Below are positions 8,640 through 15,512 of a stretch of DNA of 18,070 nt, piece by piece (the stretch's first letter is position 1; each line of letters opens with the position of its first letter). Position numbers and translations under genes: made by a program. The stretch spans positions 1 through 18,070 of the forward strand of contig JAFQLN010000216.1 in NCBI GenBank assembly GCA_017414585.1. Direction: 5' to 3'. The notes under the pieces are model-generated. The model did no database searches, was not told the DNA's origin, and saw only the letters and a list, made by a program, of their open reading frames with translations. The DNA comes from Clostridia bacterium (lineage in GTDB: Bacteria; Bacillota_A; Clostridia; Oscillospirales; CAG-272).

Positions 8640-9473
8640 ATGCAGCTGATCTGTTATCCCGAAATCCGAGAACAAGCGGCACTGCCGGTGTGCGTAACGG
8701 GAATCGGGGTTCACGCTTTCGGAAATTCCGCCGTACAGCCGGACTTTCAGAGCGCCCGTCTCATCTATACCGTCAGCGGAACCGGTGTCCTTGCCGCGCC
8801 CGGAAAAACCATCAAGCTCACCCCCGGCAGTGTCGTCTGCATCCCCGAAAACAGCACCTCCTCACTGACGCCCCTGACGAACAGCTGGAGCTGCCACTGG
8901 ACTTCGTTCCGCCATGCAGGATTGGCACAGACTTCTCTGTTCACCGAAAAGGGGGAAACGGTTTTTCGGACCGCACAGCCGGAGATTTACGAGAAACTGT
9001 ACCGTCAGATTTACGATACCCTCACAGGGGACGAGGCATACGGTGCCTATACAGCGTCAGCGCTCCTCTACCGCCTGCTCATCCTCGCAAACCGCGACGC
9101 CTGCGCAATCCCTGATCACAGAAAAACGATGAATCCCGCCGTTGTGTCCGTGCTCGATTATATCCACGAACACTATACAGAAGAAATTGCGCTTGAGCAG
9201 CTCTGCACCGCAGCCGGAGGACTGTCCGAACAGTATCTCTGCCGCCTGTTCAAGCAGTCCACCGGGATGCGTCCCGTCGAGTACATCATCAAAAAGCGGA
9301 TTGCCTCCGCACAGGCATATCTTGAAAAAACCGATCTGCCCGTGAATGAAGTCGCGGAAAAGACGGGCTTTCATAATACCAGCTATTTCTACCGCAACTT
9401 CAAAAAGTTCACCGGTATGAGTCCTCTCGAATGCCGGCAGAAAGCGGCGGCAGAAAAAAATCACGGCAGGTGA
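8640..9473 (+). CDS. AraC-family transcriptional regulator
   Basis: A 277-residue cytoplasmic DNA-binding regulator. The N-terminal half (about 15-150) is a cupin-type ligand-binding domain, with the segment RLIYTVSGTG and the SVVCIPENS turn typical of AraC sugar sensors. The C-terminal ~100 residues hold two helix-turn-helix motifs; the second carries the family signature GFHNTSYFYRNFKKFTGMSP. The start at 8640 is preferred because GAGGTG lies seven bases upstream. The ATG at 8622 (283 residues) has no ribosome-binding site. The gene stands alone, divergent from the TerB operon and before a T-box leader. Its effector and targets cannot be read from the sequence; sugar-responsive control of a glycan locus is the usual role. 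Confidence 0.92.
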   Translation: MQLICYPEIREQAALPVCVTGIGVHAFGNSAVQPDFQSARLIYTVSGTGVLAAPGKTIKLTPGSVVCIPENSTSSLTPLTNSWSCHWTSFRHAGLAQTSLFTEKGETVFRTAQPEIYEKLYRQIYDTLTGDEAYGAYTASALLYRLLILANRDACAIPDHRKTMNPAVVSVLDYIHEHYTEEIALEQLCTAAGGLSEQYLCRLFKQSTGMRPVEYIIKKRIASAQAYLEKTDLPVNEVAEKTGFHNTSYFYRNFKKFTGMSPLECRQKAAAEKNHGR

Positions 9474-9495
9474 TGAATTTTTATTCAAAACCCTC

Positions 9496-9524
9496 TTGAC
9501 AAATCCGCACGGCTGTGCTATAAT
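9496..9524 (+). promoter_or_regulatory. Consensus promoter of the T-box leader
   Basis: TTGACA (9496-9501) and TATAAT (9519-9524) with a 17-base spacer, plus a TG one base before the -10. It starts 23 bases after the AraC-type gene ends, so the T-box RNA has its own transcript, beginning near 9531. Confidence 0.9.
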
Positions 9525-9530
9525 CCTTCA

Positions 9531-9859
9531 CACAATAATTCAAATGCGATGACGGGGATAAAAAATCCGTAACGCCGCACAGAGAACTGCCGGTCGGTGC
9601 GAGGCAGCAGGCGAAGCGAGTTTTACTCACCCCTGAGGACTTGTGAGAAGACAATGTCCGGCAGACGCCCGAAAAGATGCGGTCAGTCCCGGTGCACAGG
9701 GATGCAGAGTCTTAGTAGGCGCGTACGGAAGCTCACCGTTAACGGAGCAGGGCATCATGCTGTGCCTGGAACGAGGGCAGGAGTTTTTTCTGCCGAACAA
9801 GAGTGGTACCACGAGGTTTTGCGCCGCGTCTCTTAGGAGATACGGCGATTTTTGTTTTT
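9531..9859 (+). promoter_or_regulatory. T-box riboswitch, probable leucine specifier
   Basis: A full T-box leader. Stem I begins with GATGACGGGG (9548-9557). The AGAGAACTGCC...GGTGCGAGGCAG region (about 9580-9607) matches the distal AG bulge and loop. The 3' strand reads CTC-AC-CCCTGAGG (9626-9637), the arrangement seen around specifier codons (codon, AC, pyrimidines, UGAG), pointing to CUC, leucine. A GGCAG/CTGCC hairpin precedes the T-box bulge AAGAGTGGTACCACG (9799-9813). Its UGGU would pair with a tRNA ending ACCA, which agrees with a tRNA-Leu discriminator A. Uncharged tRNA would favour antitermination. The next gene is about 590 bases away and is not a tRNA synthetase or leucine-pathway gene. 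T-box identity is firm; the codon is inferred. Confidence 0.9.
9822..9859 (+). terminator. T-box intrinsic terminator
   Basis: CGCCG (9822-9826) pairs with CGGCG (9843-9847) around an inner TCTC/GAGA stem, followed by ATTTTTGTTTTT. It directly follows the T-box bulge, and formation of the antiterminator would disrupt it. Confidence 0.85.
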
Positions 9860-9891
9860 CTTCTGTTTCTCCTTTGGAAAGGAAAATAGGA

Positions 9892-10160
9892 AGAAAATGC
9901 TGACGCATTTTCAAAAAGTAATGCCACTGCGCGTGGCGGGCGGTCTTCGCAGACAGCGGTTAAGAGGACTCGGCTGCGAGCCCTCTTAACAATCACCCGC
10001 AGCAAGGGGACACCCCTTGACCCCGTTTGTGAAGCTGGTCGGGATTTCATCATGGAATAAATTCCATGACGAAATCATTCGACGTGGAGCGGGTGCACAG
10101 ACCCTTTCTTTAGCTCCCGCATAACTTCACTCCGCGCGTGAGCCATGACCAACTTCAAAT
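9892..10160. repeat. Dense cluster of intergenic palindromes
   Basis: No gene is seen. Perfect or near-perfect hairpins follow one another: GAAAATGC/GCATTTTC (9892-9911), GCCAC/GTGGC (9923-9937), a GCGGG/CCCGC outer stem (9936-10000) enclosing GTCT/AGAC and GTTAAGAGG/CCTCTTAAC, AAGGGG/CCCCTT (10004-10018), and GATTTC..CATGGAAT/ATTCCATG..GAAATC (10043-10076). TGAAGCTGGTC (10030-10040) is nearly complementary to GACCAACTTCA near 10147-10157. The 9936-10000 part can fold as a three-way junction. These lie between the T-box terminator and the fusion gene and look like stacked repeat elements. Confidence 0.65.
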
Positions 10161-10195
10161 TTGGACTGCATATCCCGCACGCTCTTTATGGCGGG

Positions 10196-10403
10196 GGTGA
10201 GCAGGGTCTCGGCGGCCCCTGCGAACCGTATTAGCGAATTTCTGATCCCTTGGACGGTATACGGTCTCGTTCAGCTAAAGCATAATAACTTATCTCTTTA
10301 TCCCCCCTCGTTATCATATCAGCTGCATCTATGGCGCCGCTGTGCACCTTGTCAGTATAAAGTTCTTTGCGGAGCTTTCTTTCAAGAAAGCGACCGTTTC
10401 CCC
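10196..10403 (+). repeat. Dispersed intergenic repeat, copy 1
   Basis: This ~200-base block matches 17500-17707 in order and orientation: a CAGGG...GGCGGCCCCTG inverted repeat, a TGATCCCTTGGACGG box, TCGTTCAGCT, a CATATCAGCTG box, and a 41-base identical run (10358-10398 and 17660-17700). The run carries the hairpin GCTTTCTT/AAGAAAGC (10374-10391). The sequence keeps an open frame in phase with the downstream gene, which falsely lengthens that ORF to 10161. Confidence 0.8.
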
Positions 10404-10445
10404 CTATTCAAAAAATATGCACATACTTATACACGGAGGCAAATT

Positions 10446-12980
10446 ATGAAGATTTCATTTTCCACACTGGGCTGCCCGGATTTTTCATGGACGGATATTT
10501 ATTCCATGGCGAAGGACTTCGGTTTTCACGGGATTGAAATGAGAGGGCTTGGCGGAGATATTTTTTCCGTGCACGCATCTCCGTTCAGACCGAAAAATCT
10601 GGAGAGAACGAAGGAACAGCTCAGAAAGCTCAAGCTGGAAATCTGCTGTCTGTCGTCCGGATGCGCGCTTCGTTTTCCCGAGAAGCACGAGCAGACGATC
10701 GAAGAACTGAAGGAATATATCGCATTGGCAGCGGCTCTCGGAACGCCGTACATCCGCGTGCTCGGCGACCTCACTGCTGAACCCACGACGGACTTTGACG
10801 ATGAATATGTCATCGAACCCATGAAGATTCTCGCGCCCATCGCGGAAGAGGCAGGCGTTACCCTTCTGATAGAAACCAACGGCGTTTACTCCGATACCGC
10901 AAGACTTGCCGATGTCCTTGCAAGAATCGCAAGCGATAATGTCGCCGCACTGTGGGACTTCAACCACCCCTACCGCTTCCACGGCGAATCGCCCGAAACC
11001 ACCATCAGAAATCTCGGCGCATTCATCAAGCACGTGCATATTAAGGATTCCGTCGAAGAAAACGGCAAGGTTGTCTATAAGCTCGTCGGCGAAGGCGATC
11101 TGCCCCCCATGGCGGACTACATGAAAGCCCTCCGCTCTCTCAATTACGAAGGCTATATCTCTCTCGAATGGCTCAAGCAGTACGCACCGGAGCTGTCCGA
11201 TGCCGGCATTGTTTTCCCGCACTTTGCGCACTTCATGGAACAGTATCTCGGCAACACCGCAGCGGCAGGCAGACTGCAGGTAAACAAGCGCGGCGACGGT
11301 TATTATGTCTGGGAACAGGATCACCTCATCGACCTCACCTTCCCGCAGGTTCTCGACCGTATGTGCGAAGAATTCCCGGATCAGTATGCGTTCCGCTTTA
11401 CGGAATTCGACTACACCAGAACCTACCCCGAATTCCGCGAGGACGTTGACACCTTTGCACGTGCGCTCATTTCCATGGGCGTAAAGCAGGGGGATCATGT
11501 CGCAATCTGGGCAACGAACGTCCCCGCATGGTTCATCACCTTCTGGGCATCCGTCAAGATCGGCGCAGTTCTCGTTACGGTGAATACCGCTTACAAGATT
11601 CACGAAGCCGAATACCTGCTCCGCCAGTCCGACACGCACACGCTCGTCATGATTGACGGGTACAAGGACTCCGACTATGTCGGCATCATCAAGGAGCTGA
11701 TTCCGGAGCTGGCTGACCACGAATCCGGCAAGCCGATCCATTCGAGAAAGCTGCCGTTCCTCAGAAACATCATCACGATTGACTCCAAGCAGCCCGGATG
11801 CATGACATGGGATGAAGCGATGGCAATGGCGGAAAAGACCCCCGTGGACGCCGTTTACCGCAGAGCCGCGATGATCAACAAGCACGACGTCTGCAACATG
11901 CAGTACACTTCCGGCACGACGGGCTTCCCGAAGGGCGTTATGCTCACGCACTACAACATCATCAACGACGGCAAGTCCATCGGCGACCGCATGGATCTGT
12001 CCACAGCCGACCGCATGATGATTCAGGTGCCGATGTTCCACTGTTTCGGTATGGTTCTTGCGATGACAGCATCCATGACGCACGGCGTTACGATGTCCCC
12101 GATCAGCGCGTTCTCTCCGAGAAAGGGACTTTACTGCATCAACAAGGAAAAGATCACCTGCTTCCACGGCGTTCCGACGATGTTCATTGCGATGCTCGGG
12201 CACGAAGATTTTGCGAAGACGGACTTCTCCCACATGAGAACGGGCATTATGGCGGGTTCGCCCTGTCCGGTCAAGGTCATGGAAGAAGTCATCGAAAAGA
12301 TGAACATGAAGGAAATCACGATCGTTTACGGTCAGACCGAAGCGGCGCCCGGCTGCACGCAGAGCTCCACGGACGACTCCATTGAGACCCGCGTGAACAC
12401 GGTAGGACGTGCGTTCTTCGGTGTGGAATGCAAGATTGTGAATCCGGAAACCGGCGAAGACTGTCCGGACAACGTAGACGGTGAATTCGTTGCACGCGGC
12501 TACAACATCATGAAGGGGTACTACAAGATGCCCGAGGCAACTGCCAACGCCATTGACGAGAACGGCTGGCTGCACACGGGGGACCTCGCCCGCAGGCTGC
12601 CCGACGGAAACTACAAGATCACGGGCCGCATCAAGGACATGATCATCCGCGGCGGCGAAAACATCTATCCGAAGGAAATCGAAGACTTCATCTACACCCA
12701 CGACAAGGTACAGGACGTGCAGGTCATCGGCGTTCCCGACAAGCAGTACGGGGAAGAAATCATGGCGTGCATCATCAAAAAGCCCGGCGCGGACTGCACC
12801 GCTGAAGAAATCAAAGACTATGTCATGACCCACATGGCAAAGCACAAAGTCCCCCGCTACGTCATGTTTGTAGACAGCTTCCCGATGAACGCTGCAGGCA
12901 AGATCATGAAGTACAAAATGCGCGAGGAAATGGCTCAGCGGCCCGAATTCAAGGAAGCTGCGGGCATTGTTACCGCGTGA
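10446..12980 (+). CDS. Fusion: sugar isomerase-type TIM barrel + AMP-forming acyl-CoA synthetase
   Basis: An 844-residue cytoplasmic fusion. Residues 1-280 form a xylose-isomerase-like TIM barrel (PF01261) with its metal ligands apparently intact: E143 (LIETNG), D171/H174 (WDFNHP), H198 (HVHIKD) and E241 (SLEW). After a short linker, residues ~290-844 are a class I adenylate-forming ligase. It shows the P-loop YTSGTTGFPKG (487-497), YGQTE (628-632), HTGD with D713, GRIKDMIIRGGENIYP, and the catalytic lysine K819 in AAGKIMKYK. It resembles medium- or short-chain acyl-CoA synthetases. The ATG at 10446 has GGAGG (10435-10439) six bases upstream. The open frame continues to 10161 but runs through a repeat, so that extension is rejected. 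A T-box leader is the nearest upstream promoter-driven element. The real substrate of either half is unknown. Confidence 0.9.
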   Translation: MKISFSTLGCPDFSWTDIYSMAKDFGFHGIEMRGLGGDIFSVHASPFRPKNLERTKEQLRKLKLEICCLSSGCALRFPEKHEQTIEELKEYIALAAALGTPYIRVLGDLTAEPTTDFDDEYVIEPMKILAPIAEEAGVTLLIETNGVYSDTARLADVLARIASDNVAALWDFNHPYRFHGESPETTIRNLGAFIKHVHIKDSVEENGKVVYKLVGEGDLPPMADYMKALRSLNYEGYISLEWLKQYAPELSDAGIVFPHFAHFMEQYLGNTAAAGRLQVNKRGDGYYVWEQDHLIDLTFPQVLDRMCEEFPDQYAFRFTEFDYTRTYPEFREDVDTFARALISMGVKQGDHVAIWATNVPAWFITFWASVKIGAVLVTVNTAYKIHEAEYLLRQSDTHTLVMIDGYKDSDYVGIIKELIPELADHESGKPIHSRKLPFLRNIITIDSKQPGCMTWDEAMAMAEKTPVDAVYRRAAMINKHDVCNMQYTSGTTGFPKGVMLTHYNIINDGKSIGDRMDLSTADRMMIQVPMFHCFGMVLAMTASMTHGVTMSPISAFSPRKGLYCINKEKITCFHGVPTMFIAMLGHEDFAKTDFSHMRTGIMAGSPCPVKVMEEVIEKMNMKEITIVYGQTEAAPGCTQSSTDDSIETRVNTVGRAFFGVECKIVNPETGEDCPDNVDGEFVARGYNIMKGYYKMPEATANAIDENGWLHTGDLARRLPDGNYKITGRIKDMIIRGGENIYPKEIEDFIYTHDKVQDVQVIGVPDKQYGEEIMACIIKKPGADCTAEEIKDYVMTHMAKHKVPRYVMFVDSFPMNAAGKIMKYKMREEMAQRPEFKEAAGIVTA

Positions 12981-13005
12981 GCTGACAAAATATAGTGATA
13001 TTTTA

Positions 13006-13064
13006 GGGGGAGACTTTTGAAAAAGTCTCCCCCTAAGACCCCCACCAAAACTTTTATACTGGCG
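13006..13064 (+). repeat. Perfect hairpin plus repeat box after the fusion gene
   Basis: GGGGGAGACTTTT (13006-13018) is fully complementary to AAAAGTCTCCCCC (13021-13033), a 12-13 bp stem. There is no U-tract, but the strong stem 26 bases after the stop may protect the 3' end or terminate weakly. CAAAACTTTTATACTGGCG follows at 13046-13064, identical to 4582-4600, so this is a member of the dispersed repeat family. Confidence 0.7.
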
Positions 13065-13361
13065 CACGGTTCGGTTACGGACGGTTCGTGCGGCGGATAT
13101 GGGTTTGAGGAGGGGGTTTTTTATGTTTGGTGAAGCTGTGGGGTGGGGGACAGCGGTCTGGGTGGAGATTGTGCGGGGGGAGGTTGGGGGTGCATAGAGG
13201 GAGAGTGATCCTTGACCTCCGGCAGTTGTTCGTGAGCACACAGGGACCTCCGAGACCCTGTGTGCCGCTGACGTGGAGAGCGTGCGGGATATGCAGGCTG
13301 TTTTTTACGTTGGTCGTGGCTCGCGCGCGCCGTGAAGGGATGGAGGGGATTGGGGTTTTTA
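13065..13361. other. Non-coding G-rich convergent gap
   Basis: No credible gene is seen. The plus strand from about 13108 to 13202 has many G-runs of three to six bases. A perfect hairpin, CACACAGGG (13237-13245) with CCCTGTGTG (13256-13264), follows. Short open frames on both strands here lack ribosome-binding sites and have compositions unlike real proteins. Confidence 0.5.
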
Positions 13362-13401
13362 TAAAAAAAAGAATTTCACCATGGGGATGATGAAATTCTT
13401 T
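13362..13401 (-). terminator. Intrinsic terminator of the corC-like gene
   Basis: On the minus strand, AAAGAATTTCA (13401-13391) pairs with TGAAATTCTTT across a loop of about 12 bases, followed by a run of Ts (13370-13362). It lies directly after the gene's stop. Confidence 0.9.
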
Positions 13402-13409
13402 CGTCTTCA

Positions 13410-14765
13410 TTATTCGTTTTCGTCCTCGTCCTTTTCGTCGTCCTCGTCTTCTTCATCTTCATCGGGGAGACGGGTGACGGTCATCTTCAGGATGCGGTGA
13501 TCCTTGATTTCGGTGACGTGGATGTGCATTTTTTCGAGTTCCAGCTCGAATTCGGTACCGTCTTCGGGAACCATGCCGTAGTTTGAGAAAACAAAGCCGC
13601 CGAAGGTATCGTAGTCGTCGCCGAGATCCAGTTCCAGTGCTTCCGAAACATCTGCAATCGAAGCCGAGCCGCGGATGACGAAGGTATCGGGGGAGAGCTG
13701 TTCGATGTCCTCTTCCTCCTCCTCGTCCGCCACTTCATTATTGAAGTTGCCCACGAGCTGTTCGAGCAGGTCATTCATAGTCACGATGCCGGCAAGTCCG
13801 CCGTACTCATCCAGAACGACTGCGAAATGGTTGCGGGTGGACTTCATCTGTCTGAAGAGCACGTCCGCGTGGGTGCCTTCCGAGACGAAGTAAGCCGGCT
13901 TGACCGCTTCCTTCATCAGTGTTGCGCGGTCAGCACCGTGGTGGCGGAAATAGTCCTTCATGGACAGCACGCCGATGACGTTGTCGATGGTGTCCTCGCA
14001 GATGGGATAGCGGGTATGACCGGTTTCGTGGATGGTATCCGCCCACGCCTGATCGTCTTCCTCCATCCAGAGAACGGTGATGTCGGTACGGTGTGTGGCA
14101 AATTCGCTGACGGTGAGGTCATCGAATTCAAATACGTTTTTGATCAGTTCCTGTTCCTGTTCGTCGATCAGACCTTTTTCACCGGCTTCATCGGCAAGCA
14201 GACGGATTTCCTCCTCGCTTGCGCTTTCTTCCTCTTCATTCGGGTCGATGCCGCAGAGACGGAGCACGAGGTTGGTCGAAACGGTGAGGAACCACACGAT
14301 CGGGGTGAAGAGCTTGGCGAAGAAGGAGAGCATGGACGCCAAGGCAAGCGCGAGCGATTCGCTCTTTTTCATGGCGATGCGCTTGGGGACAAGTTCGCCG
14401 AGAACGAGCGTGAAATAAGAGAGAATGAGCGTGATGACGATAACGGCAGCATTCTGTACAAGCGCGGGACTGATGTCGATCTGTTTTTTCTGAACCCAGT
14501 CTACGATGTACACAGCGAAATTATCTGCCGCGAACGCACTTCCGAGGAAGCCGGAGAGGGTGATGGCTACCTGGATAGTTGAGAGAAACTTCGACGGATT
14601 TTCGGTGAATTTCCGTAATTTTTTTGCTTTTTTGCTGCCAGCTTCTTCGAGCTTGGCGATTTTCGCTTCGTTGACGGACAGAACGGCGATTTCGGCACAG
14701 GCGAATACCGCGTTCAGAGCAATCAGGATCACCTGAAGCAGAAGCGAGCCCCATATGGATTTCAA
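13410..14765 (-). CDS. CNNM/CorC (HlyC) family membrane protein with CBS pair
   Basis: A 451-residue membrane protein. The DUF21/CNNM domain (about 1-190) holds four hydrophobic segments, near 5-27, 60-88, 103-127 and 139-166, and the conserved GELVPKR turn. It is followed by a CBS pair (about 200-330, starting FATHRTDI and including YGGLAGIVTMNDLLEQLVG) and a CorC_HlyC domain (about 345-430). Relatives such as MpfA act in magnesium/divalent-cation export or Mg tolerance. The C-terminus is an unusually acidic tail of about 20 Asp/Glu residues encoded by a low-complexity run (13413-13467). The start codon is TTG at 14765, fixed by GGAGG (14778-14774) eight bases upstream; no other start lies near. 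It follows a long leader with a small ORF and an apparent attenuator, so its expression is probably conditional. Confidence 0.92.
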   Translation of the reverse strand: MKSIWGSLLLQVILIALNAVFACAEIAVLSVNEAKIAKLEEAGSKKAKKLRKFTENPSKFLSTIQVAITLSGFLGSAFAADNFAVYIVDWVQKKQIDISPALVQNAAVIVITLILSYFTLVLGELVPKRIAMKKSESLALALASMLSFFAKLFTPIVWFLTVSTNLVLRLCGIDPNEEEESASEEEIRLLADEAGEKGLIDEQEQELIKNVFEFDDLTVSEFATHRTDITVLWMEEDDQAWADTIHETGHTRYPICEDTIDNVIGVLSMKDYFRHHGADRATLMKEAVKPAYFVSEGTHADVLFRQMKSTRNHFAVVLDEYGGLAGIVTMNDLLEQLVGNFNNEVADEEEEEDIEQLSPDTFVIRGSASIADVSEALELDLGDDYDTFGGFVFSNYGMVPEDGTEFELELEKMHIHVTEIKDHRILKMTVTRLPDEDEEDEDDEKDEDENE

Positions 14766-14828
14766 GATTCTTTCCTCCGGAATAATGATATGTCAGGTTG
14801 ATGTTCGTCGGATGGGGGTGGAAAAGAA

Positions 14829-14972
14829 TCAGGTCCGCAGTCTGAGAAAGCGCAAAAAGGCATACCTGTACCCTCGATGAGTGCGCAGGAATGCCTTGTT
14901 TAAGCAAATTTCGCAGGCAGCGTATGGAATTGTACTTCGATAGCAACAATCACAACTGTCGCCGCTGTCCAT
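14829..14972 (-). CDS. Cys-rich 47-residue leader ORF upstream of corC-like gene
   Basis: An ATG at 14972 with GGAGGA (14987-14982 region) eight to nine bases upstream opens a 47-codon ORF. It lies between a consensus promoter and the corC-like gene. The peptide has C7, C9, C10, C20 and C23 (CDCC and CEIC clusters, a possible metal-binding set). Its C-terminal half is basic and aromatic (RGYRYAFLRFLRLRT). The last ~20 codons run through a terminator-like hairpin (14854-14897). This suggests a leader peptide whose translation controls the switch, though a short functional protein is possible. No homologue is recognised. The frame is open further upstream to 15080, but without a ribosome-binding site and across the promoter. 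Confidence 0.6.
   Translation of the reverse strand: MDSGDSCDCCYRSTIPYAACEICLNKAFLRTHRGYRYAFLRFLRLRT
14854..14897 (-). terminator. Putative attenuator hairpin in the corC leader
   Basis: On the minus strand AAGGCAT-t-CCTG pairs with CAGG-t-ATGCCTT (outer arms at 14897-14891 and 14863-14857), followed by TTTTT (14858-14854). A competing stem, TGCCT (14919-14915) with AGGCA (14896-14892), uses the 5' arm of the terminator, so the two are mutually exclusive. Both lie inside the 47-codon ORF, about 90 bases before the TTG start of the corC-like gene. Confidence 0.6.
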
Positions 14973-15051
14973 GAGAAAGATCCTCCGTGAATGAATTGCG
15001 CGCCATGATGCATGGCTCCGCTCGGAACGAACGGAATGCGCGGTTTGGGGT

Positions 15052-15080
15052 ATTATATCATATTCATGCACGGATGTCAA
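15052..15080 (-). promoter_or_regulatory. Consensus promoter of the corC leader transcript
   Basis: On the minus strand TTGACA (15080-15075), 17 bases, TATAAT (15057-15052). Transcription would begin near 15045, giving a leader of about 280 bases. The early leader carries the perfect hairpin GCCATG/CATGGC (15002-15016). Confidence 0.88.
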
Positions 15081-15146
15081 GGAAAATCCATCTATCCTTC
15101 TGAAAATCCTTCGGAAAAAAGCTGTCGGACTGATGCCGTTTTTTGA

Positions 15147-15512
15147 TCAGAGAACTTCGTATCCGCCCGCACGCAGAATTTCCGACGCCCGGCTGAACGT
15201 ATTTTCCCGGACAAGAATATAGTCCGTGTTGTAGGTGGAGCAGCAGAACACGGGAATCTGTGCATCCGCGAGGAGTCCGCTGATTTTTGCGAGAATGCCG
15301 ACGAGGGAAAAATCCAGTACCCCCGCAATCCGCATTGCCCGCCATCCGTCCTCCCGCCGCAGGGTCTTTTCCGGTACGGATGCAGTCGGACAGACCAGGG
15401 AAATCTCCTCGTCCGTGCAGCTGAGAAAACAGAATGCTTCCCCCAGCGGCGCGGAATGTACATCGGAAAGCCGGCAGACTGTGAACGGCATCGGCAGAAC
15501 TTCCAGTGTCAT
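15147..15512 (-). CDS. ACT_7 (CASTOR-like) domain protein
   Basis: A 121-residue soluble protein. The N-terminal half has the SVCRL-like strand (FTVCRLSDV) and FCFLSCTDEEISLVCP. The C-terminal half is the ACT_7 domain (GVLDFSLVGILAKISGLLA, then STYNTDYILV and a final AGGYEVL). This layout matches small bacterial relatives of the CASTOR arginine sensors, which probably bind an amino acid, though no ligand is known. Its ATG overlaps the stop of the upstream hydrolase gene (ATGA), so the two are translationally coupled. It is last in a cluster that also begins with an ACT protein. No convincing terminator was seen before the corC promoter region. Confidence 0.88.
   Translation of the reverse strand: MTLEVLPMPFTVCRLSDVHSAPLGEAFCFLSCTDEEISLVCPTASVPEKTLRREDGWRAMRIAGVLDFSLVGILAKISGLLADAQIPVFCCSTYNTDYILVRENTFSRASEILRAGGYEVL

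Noticed and set aside
10161..10445. 95-codon N-terminal extension of the fusion gene
   Set aside because: It translates the dispersed repeat (also found at 17500-17707), while GGAGG and the TIM-barrel start fit the ATG at 10446.
10485..13241. 918-codon open frame on the minus strand opposite the fusion gene
   Set aside because: It mirrors the fusion gene's codon pattern, has no recognisable domain and no ribosome-binding site; the plus-strand protein has clear motifs.
13075..13410. 111-codon minus-strand ORF and overlapping plus-strand ORF in the convergent gap
   Set aside because: Pro/His/Arg-rich translation of G-rich DNA, no ribosome-binding site, and it overlaps the corC terminator.
14772..15045. 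M-box or manganese (yybP-ykoY) riboswitch before the CorC-like gene
   Set aside because: The conserved sequence blocks of these riboswitches were not found; a leader ORF with an attenuator explains the region better.
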